This document shows positions 1 through 5,711 of a DNA stretch of 9,426 nucleotides, piece after piece (positions within the stretch are counted from its first letter, which is position 1; the number at the start of each line of letters is the position of its first letter). Origin of the DNA: Hyphomicrobiaceae bacterium (GTDB lineage Bacteria > Pseudomonadota > Alphaproteobacteria > Rhizobiales > Hyphomicrobiaceae); the NCBI GenBank assembly GCA_021775715.1, contig JAJFHI010000013.1, positions 1 through 9,426 of the forward strand, written 5' to 3'. Below the pieces are notes generated by a model, which worked only from the letters and a program-made list of their open reading frames with translations, searched no databases and had not been told where the DNA came from. A program made the position numbers and the translations under genes.

Positions 1-135
1 GTGGTTGGCAACTGCCGTCGCACGAAGTTACATCATATATTCGTCATGTCTGAGCGCTGTCGGGCCAGATGTTGCGCTGCGTTATGAGCATGGTGATCCG
101 CGTACTTTGCCGGACAGACGTAAGGCAGTCTTCGA

Positions 136-1164
136 ATGTCAGCCAGAACTCATTTCAGAACGAGGCTTGCCTGCATTGTTGGCATTGCCTTCGCGCTAGC
201 CACTTTCTCGATCGATGTAGACGCTGGCGATGGTGTGTGGAGCCCGGCTGCGTCACTGCTTGAGCCGCGCCAGGAGATATATGCAGATGTTGCGAACGGG
301 CGCATCTACGTTGCTGGTGGCATTTCAGCGGACGGTGGGGTTCTGTCGAGTGCAGAAAGATATGATCCCGAGGTCGGTCGTTGGACCGCACTCGCACCCT
401 TGCCCGTACCGCGCCATCACATCGCGATCGTAGCCAGCAAAGACAAGCTTTACGGTCTTGGAGGGTTCAGCGGCACATGGCCAAACTGGCAGGCCCAGTC
501 GGATGTTTTTGTATACAACTTGGCTGGAAATTCTTGGTCACAAGCGCCACCAATGCCAACGCCGCGAGGGGAGCATGTGTCCGCAGTGGTCGATGGGCGC
601 ATTTATGTGATCGGCGGCCGAAAGAGAAAAACGCCAAGCGCAAAGACGTTCTTCGATCATGTTGATACCGACTTTAATCAAGCGTTCGACACGACAACAG
701 GTGAATGGACCGAACGTGCCGCGATGCCAACCGCCCGAAACAGTCATGCGGCCGCAGTGATCGACGGCAAGATTTATGTCGTTGGCGGCCGGCGCAACAT
801 AGTGAGCGCGGGCGGGCGAATGGTACTTGAAAACCTTGATGTGCTGGAAGTCTACAGCCCGGAAACAGACACCTGGTCGACGCGACAGCCGATGCCACTT
901 GCGCAAGGCGGTTTGGCTGCAGCAGCGTTGAACGGCAAGCTGTATGTGTTTGGCGGCGAGCAGTGGGTGCCGGACCAGAGAGTATTCTCGACAGGCTGGG
1001 TTTACACGCCAGAAAGTGATCAATGGGCGGCTTTGCCAGATATGCCGACGCCAAGACATGGTTTGGCTGCGGCAGCCGTTGGGGGGCAGGTGTTTGTATT
1101 CGGCGGCGCCGATCGCGTTGGCTTTGGTGCGACAGGCGTCAGCGAGGCCTATCGCGCGCAATAG
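136..1164 (+). CDS. Exported Kelch-repeat beta-propeller protein
   Basis: The product has 342 residues. It opens with a basic N-terminus (several Arg in residues 4-10), a hydrophobic stretch (about 12-25) and a probable signal peptidase I site after V-D-A near residue 30, so it should be exported to the periplasm or beyond. The rest is a run of Kelch units, each with the pattern hydrophobic-G-[RK]-[IL]-Y-V-x-G-G, then Y-[DS]-P-E-x-x-x-W and M-P-x-x-R. The glycine doublets fall near residues 61, 109, 156, 213, 269 and 319. The last unit lacks its own W...P-x-x-R strand, and the piece just after the signal peptide (W-S-P-A-A-S-L-L-E-P-R) can supply it, so a six-bladed propeller closed by its N-terminal strand is inferred. 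The ATG has a weak AAGG about 10 bases upstream. Kelch propellers bind proteins or sugars, and a few are enzymes (galactose oxidase, sialate mutarotase NanM). I see no residues that settle the function. Confidence 0.9.
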   Translation: MSARTHFRTRLACIVGIAFALATFSIDVDAGDGVWSPAASLLEPRQEIYADVANGRIYVAGGISADGGVLSSAERYDPEVGRWTALAPLPVPRHHIAIVASKDKLYGLGGFSGTWPNWQAQSDVFVYNLAGNSWSQAPPMPTPRGEHVSAVVDGRIYVIGGRKRKTPSAKTFFDHVDTDFNQAFDTTTGEWTERAAMPTARNSHAAAVIDGKIYVVGGRRNIVSAGGRMVLENLDVLEVYSPETDTWSTRQPMPLAQGGLAAAALNGKLYVFGGEQWVPDQRVFSTGWVYTPESDQWAALPDMPTPRHGLAAAAVGGQVFVFGGADRVGFGATGVSEAYRAQ

Positions 1165-1272
1165 ATCGCTGGGCGTCTGATTGAAATGCTCTGAAGTCTG
1201 TGGAAAGTAACGAGAAATTTGTCTTTGCATGACAGGTTCAATTTTGCTTTTGGGGGGATGTGTTTCAAGGGA

Positions 1273-1299
1273 CCGAAGCGTTCTGCACAACGTATTCGG
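1273..1299 (+). other. Hairpin between Kelch and AGE genes
   Basis: The arms CCGAA (1273-1277) and CGTT (1279-1282) pair with AACG (1289-1292) and TTCGG (1295-1299). The loop is CTGCAC, and there is a small internal loop of one base against two. This gives nine base pairs. No T-run follows, so it is not a standard intrinsic terminator. It could be a weak terminator for the Kelch gene or part of the AGE leader. Confidence 0.4.
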
Positions 1300-1323
1300 A
1301 GTGAATCGCATCCTCCTAGGTGG

Positions 1324-1344
1324 CACTTCAGAAGTGGTATAAAA
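1324..1344 (+). promoter_or_regulatory. Palindrome plus -10-like box before AGE gene
   Basis: CACTTC-A-GAAGTG (1324-1336) is a perfect 6+1+6 inverted repeat. It is followed three bases later by TATAAA (1339-1344), which resembles a -10 box. Transcription starting near 1351 would leave a leader of about 20 bases before the TTG start at 1371. No good -35 box is visible, so an activator- or repressor-bound promoter is possible. This is inference only. Confidence 0.3.
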
Positions 1345-1370
1345 GAACTAAAACTTGCCGGAGAGATCAG

Positions 1371-2531
1371 TTGCGGGCGGAAGAAATTGATACCTGGATC
1401 TGGGCGTCGGGCCGTCTTTGGTTCGATGCGGGCTGGGATCCCGTTAACGGCGGTTTTTACGAGCATCTGAAATCGGACGGTACACCTAACGCTGGCGAGG
1501 ACCGTCGTGTCCGAGTTCAGCTTCGACAGATTTTCTCAATCTCCTTTGCCCGCCATCATGGCTACATCGACTTCGCCGAGGTGCGTCTTGACGATGCGAT
1601 TTCGTATGTCTGGAACAAGCTTTGGGGCGCAGACGGGGTGCCGGGCTTTCCGCATATTATTACGTCACAGGGTGACGTTGTCGATCCGCGTCGTGACACC
1701 TATGACCATGCCTTCGCAATGATGGCATTTGGCTGGGCCTATCGAACGACTGGCGCAGCCCACGTACGCGAGAAGCTTGATGCTGTCGTGGAGTTTGTTG
1801 AGTCTCAGTTGCGCCATCACCAAAGTGGTTTCAAGGAATCGCTCAACGCCGAGACACCGCGCCGGCAGAACCCGCACATGCATTGCTTCGAAGCTTATAT
1901 GAGCTTGTTTGAAGCAACCAAGGATGCTCAGTACCTGTCGCGTGCGACTGAGCTGTTTGAATTATTCGAAAAGCATTTCTGGGATGGAGATGCTGGAGTT
2001 GTGAGAGAATATTTCGCCGACGACTGGGGCCATCCTGGTTCAGTCGAGCAATGGGAAACGATCGAGCCCGGCCATATGGCGGAATGGGTTTGGTTGTTGC
2101 GTGAATTTCAACGGCTGAGCGACCGGAATGTTGAAGACCGCTGTGCGACCTTGCTGTTGCGCTGCCTGGAATTGGGCCTTGCATCTGAGGCGTCTGGCTT
2201 GTGGGATTCGGTCACACCCGATGGCGCTGTATTGGAAGAAACGCGACGGTTATGGCCGCAGACCGAGTTGTTGAAGGCTCACTTGGCGCAACTTGCAGCC
2301 GGACATAATGAGCATCTGGCGCAGTGTGCAAGTAGCCTAAGGTCGCTTTGCAGCAATTATCTCGATGGATGCATCGATGGCGGCTGGTTGGATCAGCGCG
2401 ATGCCAACGGTCACTCGCTCAAAGATCTGATGCCAGCAAGCACGCATTATCATCTGTTGATTGCATTGCATGCCGCCCGACAGTCGGCCCCATTGATGAC
2501 ATATGTGGAAAGCCAGAGCTGCCCCGTCTAG
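1371..2531 (+). CDS. AGE-family sugar epimerase/isomerase
   Basis: The product has 386 residues, close to the usual length of about 390-420 for N-acylglucosamine 2-epimerase/mannose isomerase-like (alpha/alpha)6-barrel proteins. Family marks are W-D-P-x-N-G-G-F near residue 22, D-H-A-F near 112, N-P-H-M-H-C-F-E-A (His171), E-P-G-H-M-A-E-W (His235), R-L-W-P-Q-T-E near 293 and T-H-Y-H-L-L (His361). Histidines at such positions do the proton transfer in characterised relatives. Relatives interconvert mannose and fructose (or their phosphates), or N-acetylglucosamine and N-acetylmannosamine; the substrate cannot be read here. The TTG start is chosen because GGAGAG (1360-1365) lies five bases upstream and the family fold begins at once. 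The in-frame GTG at 1320 has no Shine-Dalgarno sequence and would add 17 residues of unfamily-like, basic sequence. rmlC follows after 73 bases and may be co-transcribed. Confidence 0.85.
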   Translation: MRAEEIDTWIWASGRLWFDAGWDPVNGGFYEHLKSDGTPNAGEDRRVRVQLRQIFSISFARHHGYIDFAEVRLDDAISYVWNKLWGADGVPGFPHIITSQGDVVDPRRDTYDHAFAMMAFGWAYRTTGAAHVREKLDAVVEFVESQLRHHQSGFKESLNAETPRRQNPHMHCFEAYMSLFEATKDAQYLSRATELFELFEKHFWDGDAGVVREYFADDWGHPGSVEQWETIEPGHMAEWVWLLREFQRLSDRNVEDRCATLLLRCLELGLASEASGLWDSVTPDGAVLEETRRLWPQTELLKAHLAQLAAGHNEHLAQCASSLRSLCSNYLDGCIDGGWLDQRDANGHSLKDLMPASTHYHLLIALHAARQSAPLMTYVESQSCPV

Positions 2532-2549
2532 TAAGGCCGACGTGCTCCG

Positions 2550-2566
2550 AATCTTCCGGCAAGATT
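2550..2566 (+). other. Small hairpin between AGE and rmlC genes
   Basis: AATCTT (2550-2555) and AAGATT (2561-2566) form a perfect 6-bp stem around CCGGC. The next bases are GC-rich rather than T-rich, so it is not a good terminator. It lies 28 bases upstream of the rmlC Shine-Dalgarno sequence. Confidence 0.3.
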
Positions 2567-2604
2567 AGCTGCCCCGTTCAAACACGCCAATTTAGGATCG
2601 ACTT

Positions 2605-3162
2605 ATGCAAGTGACGCGACTTGAAATCCCTGATGTTAAACTGGTGACACCTAAGATCTTTCGTGATGAGCGGGGGTTCTTTTCAGAAACATTCAACAAG
2701 AACGCTTTGGTCGCCGCCGATATTGTTGCGGAGTTTGTGCAGGACAATCAGTCGTTGTCCAGGTCTCCTGGCGTTGTGCGTGGACTGCACTTCCAGTTGG
2801 CACCATTTGAACAAGGTAAGCTCGTGCGCGTCGTACGCGGTGCGATCTATGATGTCGCCGTCGATATTCGCCACGGCTCGCCAACTTACGGAAAGTATGT
2901 GTCAGCCGAACTGTCGGCTGAGAACTGGTCGCAGCTCTGGGTGCCGCCAGGTTTTGCGCACGGCTTTTGTACCCTCGAGCCGGACACTGAAGTGATTTAC
3001 AAAGTGACGGACTTCTACAGTCCCGAACACGAGCGTGGCATTGCTTGGGACGACCCGGATATCGGTATCAGGTGGCCGGTGGCGTCTGAGGATGTCATTT
3101 TGTCTGATAAGGATCGCGAGCTAACGCCGTTGAAAGACCAGCCGGTTCATTTCAAGAATTAA
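2605..3162 (+). CDS. rfbC: dTDP-4-dehydrorhamnose 3,5-epimerase (RmlC/RfbC)
   Basis: The product has 185 residues, the normal length of this cupin-fold enzyme. It epimerises carbons 3 and 5 of dTDP-4-keto-6-deoxyglucose, the third step in making dTDP-L-rhamnose for O-antigen or exopolysaccharide. Visible family marks are D-E-R-G-F-F-S-E (residues 21-28), V-V-R-G-L-H-F-Q with the catalytic-base His62 and substrate-contacting Arg59, Lys72 in Q-G-K-L-V-R-V, D-V-A-V-D-I-R near 83-89, P-P-G-F-A-H-G-F (114-121), Tyr132 as the likely catalytic acid, and S-D-K-D with Asp170 as the probable partner of His62. The ATG has AGGA at 2594-2597, seven bases away. rmlA, rmlB and rmlD are absent from the window, so this copy stands apart from a standard rml operon. 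A related 3- or 5-only epimerase acting on another dTDP sugar is possible. Confidence 0.93.
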   Translation: MQVTRLEIPDVKLVTPKIFRDERGFFSETFNKNALVAADIVAEFVQDNQSLSRSPGVVRGLHFQLAPFEQGKLVRVVRGAIYDVAVDIRHGSPTYGKYVSAELSAENWSQLWVPPGFAHGFCTLEPDTEVIYKVTDFYSPEHERGIAWDDPDIGIRWPVASEDVILSDKDRELTPLKDQPVHFKN

Positions 3163-3172
3163 ACGCTCGACC

Positions 3173-3217
3173 AGCGGCCTACCGCTACGCAGGAGACCAG
3201 ACCTGCTGTCTCAGGTC
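3173..3217. terminator. Possible hairpins at the rmlC/PPTase convergence
   Basis: rmlC (+) and the phosphopantetheinyl transferase gene (-) converge with only 22 bases between them. AGCGG-CCTA-CCGCT (3173-3186) forms a 5-bp stem with a tetraloop that spans the gap. GACCTG-CTGTCT-CAGGTC (3200-3217) forms a second 6-bp stem inside the 3' end of the minus-strand gene. Neither is followed by a T-run, so any terminator role is weakly supported. Confidence 0.25.
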
Positions 3218-3892
3218 GAGTTTTACATTGCCGCGCGGAACCGCGACGGCACCTGGAGTATCCGGCGCAAGATCGATCCTTTGCAGGCTCCATTCAATTT
3301 GCGCTGGGTCGGAGCCGTTCATGTGAAGAACGCGTGCTGGCCTATCGTCGAGCGAAACTTCAAAGCTGTCGAGCCCACCTTGAATGCCGTCGCCAGTTGC
3401 TTTCAGGATGGCCTCCTTCAATGTCCAACAGCGAAAGAACAACTCGCGCTGACGGGGAGCTTCTGCCAGCGAAATAATCTGCCACTCGTTTTCGGTAAAA
3501 TAGCGCTTTGCCAGCCCAAGATCGACGTCGCGATGTTGTTCAATGTCAGCGCCAATATCGCAGTCTCGGGAAATTGCAAGGATCGCACGCGTACGTGTGT
3601 GGGCAAGATTGAAGTGCAGTGGGGTGTCAGGCTCCGGCGTTTCGAGGAATGGTTTTCCATGCGGCCCATAAGAAAATATCAAAGAAGCGGCGTCGGTTTG
3701 CAAAACTTCGGCGACGACGCATCGTAATCCGGCGCGTGCGGAAATAAACTCGTCGCGATGCACACTGGACAGCAACTTATTGGCACGTTGCGTTTCGTCA
3801 GGTGAAAGCAGATCGACATGGCGCGCGCGTGTTGCGTCGCCAGAAAACGTTAGCGGCCAGTGCCACACGTCGACCTTGAGTTCCTCTTGCAT
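3185..3892 (-). CDS. Sfp-type 4'-phosphopantetheinyl transferase
   Basis: The product has 235 residues, matching Sfp/Gsp-class enzymes. These move the phosphopantetheine arm of CoA onto a serine of carrier proteins of fatty acid, polyketide or non-ribosomal peptide synthesis. Family motifs occur in order: the N-terminal V-D-V-W-H-W, L-S-x-D-E-x-x-R-A (29-37), G-P-H-G-K-P (76-81), F-N-L-A-H-T (94-99), I-G-A-D-I-E (113-118) and F-F-R-C-W-T-L-K-E-A (152-161). Asp116, Glu118 and Glu160 fit the magnesium-binding triad. The ATG at 3892 is preferred to an in-frame TTG at 3928, because the family fold starts about six residues after it and neither start has a good Shine-Dalgarno sequence. No carrier-protein or synthase gene is nearby, so the target is unknown. 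The small-protein gene lies 65 bases upstream on the same strand. Confidence 0.9.
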   Translation of the reverse strand: MQEELKVDVWHWPLTFSGDATRARHVDLLSPDETQRANKLLSSVHRDEFISARAGLRCVVAEVLQTDAASLIFSYGPHGKPFLETPEPDTPLHFNLAHTRTRAILAISRDCDIGADIEQHRDVDLGLAKRYFTENEWQIISLAEAPRQRELFFRCWTLKEAILKATGDGIQGGLDSFEVSLDDRPARVLHMNGSDPAQIEWSLQRIDLAPDTPGAVAVPRGNVKLDLRQQVWSPA

Positions 3893-3957
3893 GATTGGCT
3901 TGTAGGCGGGATAGCTTGCCTGTGACAAGCGTCATGCTCGGAACTGGGCCGGCACTG

Positions 3958-4221
3958 TCAGCGCGAACAGGCGGTCCGGCGCGCGACGATCAAGGTATCG
4001 AAGCAACCATCCTTGGGTGTACAGAACAAACGTTCAGCTTTTGAATACGACAACACAGCAACGCCTTCGCTGCATCTGACGATCAGTTCCGCGATTAATC
4101 CACGGTCGGTGATGGCCTCTATGCCAGAGTGCGCACCGTTGGGTAAAAAGGCAGGGTAGCGGGTAAAGTCGCCGGTTATGGTGTTGGCCAGCACAACGGC
4201 GGCCAGGGCAAGCCCATGCAT
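3958..4221 (-). CDS. Small, probably exported Cys-containing protein
   Basis: This is an 87-residue reading frame with good support for its start. GGAGG (complement of 4231-4235) sits nine bases before the ATG. Residues 3-13 are hydrophobic (L-A-L-A-A-V-V-L-A core), resembling a short signal peptide, although the N-terminus has no Lys or Arg before the core. The remainder is soluble, with four cysteines (50, 67, 73, 85) in the pattern R-C, F-C-T-P-K-D-G-C-F and T-A-C. They could form two disulfides in the periplasm. I do not recognise the family with certainty. It lies 65 bases upstream of the phosphopantetheinyl transferase start on the same strand and could share its transcript, but nothing shows a shared role. 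The reading frame continues upstream of the ATG, but that part is unlikely to be translated. Confidence 0.6.
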   Translation of the reverse strand: MHGLALAAVVLANTITGDFTRYPAFLPNGAHSGIEAITDRGLIAELIVRCSEGVAVLSYSKAERLFCTPKDGCFDTLIVARRTACSR

Positions 4222-4647
4222 TACGAAAAACCTCCAAGCAGATCCCGAGCGCAGTTGATCGTGTGGTGACCAACGACAGTCAGGCTTGCTGGAGCAATTA
4301 AACGGCCAATCTGGCTGGGCCGACCGCGAGATTTGGAAGTATCGTGAGGAATTAACGTGAATATCGGTCGGGGCAACCAGATTTGGGCCTGGGCGGGACG
4401 ATTGCGCCTGCCCTCTGGTTTCTCGCAAAGAACTAGCCTAAAGTCGTACGTTGGAGCGCTTCAGACCTAGGTGGACTTGGTGGACTTACAGCGACTTTGA
4501 AGTGGGCGCTCTAAGAATTTGTTTTATATACTTTTTACAGGTTTTGTTGGAAGCTGTCGCGGTTCTACCTCAACCTGGCGGACGCTAAACCTGCTTTCTA
4601 GAGCCAACACGCTCTGGTGAGAGTTGCTTCTGCGCCTTGGAGACCGA
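4222..4647. promoter_or_regulatory. Divergent intergenic region with AT-rich core
   Basis: These 426 bases separate the minus-strand small-protein gene from the plus-strand LuxR gene and should hold promoters for both. Features seen are a perfect 9-bp tandem repeat GGTGGACTT (4470-4478 and 4479-4487), a 9-bp inverted repeat with one G-T pair (4451-4459 with 4506-4514) that encloses it, and an AT-rich block around TTTTATATACTTTTTAC (4522-4538), unlike the surrounding sequence. TATATA or TATACT there could serve as a -10 box. No convincing -35 box stands at the right spacing on either strand. Confidence 0.4.
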
Positions 4648-5343
4648 ATGACTCAAACTGTAGTGAAGCTGTCAAATCCGAAAGACGCTGCCGTGGCCGA
4701 TGATCTTCCTGTCGCTGGATCGCACACTCGCCATTCCGTTGTGATCGCGGACAAGAACCCCGTTGTGCAGGCGGGATTGAGAGTTTTTGTTTCGGCCGAT
4801 CCACGTTATCACGTCATGGATGTCGTCAGCGACGGGGGAAGTTTCATAAAGGCGTGCGCCGGCGCGAAAGTTGAAATCGGCATCATTGGCTGGGCGTTGC
4901 CCGATATGTCCGGCGGCGATGTGCTGGCCGTTTTGAAACAACAGAAACTGCCGACACGCGTTATTGTCTACACCGGCGACAACAGCCCCGTCGTTCTTCG
5001 CAAGACGGTTAAAGCCGGCGCTTGTGGTTTCGTTTACAAGGGCGATGACCCTTCGGTCCTGATGGATACGCTGTCTAGCGTCGCGCGCGGCCGGCTTAGT
5101 CTGCCATTTGTCGATATTGATACATTGACCCACGATCCACTGGATATTCTGACAGCGCGTGAACGCGAATTGTTGGCCGTTCTCGCTAAGGGTTGGACCA
5201 ATGAACAGATCGCATCGCGGATTGGGATCTCGCATAATACGGTCAAGTATCATCTGAAAAATCTCTATGAAAAACTGACGGTCAGGAATCGCGCAATGGC
5301 TGTGGCCCTTTATATGTCCAGCATTGCTGACGAGCGGTCCTAA
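4648..5343 (+). CDS. LuxR/NarL-type regulator with degenerate receiver
   Basis: The product has 231 residues. After a 28-residue lead, a CheY-like receiver runs from about 30 to 147 and a LuxR-type helix-turn-helix from about 167 to 227 (L-T-A-R-E-R-E-L-L, then N-E-Q-I-A-S-R-I-G-I-S-H-N-T-V-K-Y-H). The DNA-binding half looks intact. The receiver keeps Asp35 of the acidic pair, the switch Thr109 (V-Y-T-G) and Lys131 (V-Y-K-G). The site where the phosphoacceptor Asp belongs, in I-I-x-W-A-L-P-D-M, is Gly81, and the second acidic residue is Lys36. It therefore probably cannot be phosphorylated in the usual way and may act constitutively or respond to a ligand or partner. The ATG is chosen for GGAG at 4639-4642; an in-frame TTG at 4624 lacks one. 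No histidine kinase gene is in the window. Its place before the serine-cycle genes suggests, but does not prove, that it controls them. Confidence 0.9.
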   Translation: MTQTVVKLSNPKDAAVADDLPVAGSHTRHSVVIADKNPVVQAGLRVFVSADPRYHVMDVVSDGGSFIKACAGAKVEIGIIGWALPDMSGGDVLAVLKQQKLPTRVIVYTGDNSPVVLRKTVKAGACGFVYKGDDPSVLMDTLSSVARGRLSLPFVDIDTLTHDPLDILTARERELLAVLAKGWTNEQIASRIGISHNTVKYHLKNLYEKLTVRNRAMAVALYMSSIADERS

Positions 5344-5711
5344 GGTCTCGCAATTCGCAGAGTGGCTTCGCCGTTGCAGCAAATGGCTTGCATGAGTTGT
5401 TCTGTGCTGGACCCGAGGTGGCAGGCCGCTTGCTGCTGTCGGTCAGTTGCGTGTTGTGCAGGTGCTTCCGGGTAGTAAAAAGACCACCCGTCTGGTGCGA
5501 AAATAGCCCCACCTGAATGCCGGAATTATATGCCCGGCCGGGTGTTGCGGTGATGGGTGGTCTTCCAGCATTTTATCTCCAACAAGCATCATATTGAGGG
5601 TGCAGGCATTTCTCGCGATGGGGTATGTTCGCGCGGGACATTGCGGTTGTTCCTGTCATCTAGGAGGCCGCGAAAATAATTGCTAAACAACACTTGGAGG
5701 AAGAACCAGCG
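5344..5711 (+). promoter_or_regulatory. Leader/control region upstream of sgaA
   Basis: These 368 bases contain no gene I can support and should hold the promoter of the serine-cycle cluster. The main structure is the nested inverted repeat at 5480-5564, listed separately. An AGGAGG (5661-5666) is followed by no useful reading frame. GGAGGA (5696-5701) is the Shine-Dalgarno sequence of sgaA. I found no clear -35/-10 pair. TTGAGG (5594-5599) has no good -10 partner. Confidence 0.45.
5480..5564 (+). repeat. Nested inverted repeats upstream of sgaA
   Basis: AAGACCACCC (5480-5489) and GGGTGGTCTT (5555-5564) are a perfect 10-bp inverted pair enclosing 65 bases. Inside, CACC (5510-5513) can pair with GGTG (5541-5544), and GCCGG with CCGGC within it, around an AT-rich loop (AATTATATGC). 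Part of the inner arm is the palindrome CCCGGCCGGG (5533-5542). As RNA this would be an outer stem closing a side region and an inner hairpin. No T-run follows. It may be a cis-acting RNA element, an operator cluster or a factor-dependent terminator; I do not recognise a known riboswitch class. Confidence 0.45.

Larger units (their letters stand above)
1165..1370. other. Non-coding gap between Kelch and AGE genes
   Basis: This stretch of about 206 bases has no convincing gene. It holds an imperfect hairpin at 1273-1299 and, nearer the next gene, a short palindrome (1324-1336) followed by a TATAAA-like hexamer (1339-1344). A GTG at 1320 is in frame with the downstream AGE gene, but the better start is at 1371, so I treat these bases as leader. 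Confidence 0.5.

Noticed and set aside
1..135. Short overlapping open frames at the left edge
   Set aside because: They overlap the start of the Kelch gene in other frames, lack ribosome binding sites and show no protein character.
538..1326. Long minus-strand open frame opposite the Kelch gene
   Set aside because: Its composition (rich in Arg, His, Cys) and lack of any family motif mark it as the shadow of the Kelch gene, whose repeats are clear.
3893..3928. Longer phosphopantetheinyl transferase starting at TTG 3928
   Set aside because: No Shine-Dalgarno sequence before the TTG, and the 12 extra residues lie outside the usual family N-terminus.
4222..4428. N-terminal extension of the small minus-strand protein
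   Set aside because: The upstream part has no family-like character, and GGAGG before the ATG at 4221 would lie inside the coding sequence.
4672..5382. Minus-strand open frame of about 236 codons opposite the LuxR gene
   Set aside because: No recognisable motif; the plus strand encodes clear receiver and LuxR helix-turn-helix domains over the same bases.
5480..5564. Glycine or tetrahydrofolate riboswitch upstream of sgaA
   Set aside because: Either ligand would make metabolic sense, but I could not match the conserved core sequence of either class from memory, so only an unnamed structured element is reported.
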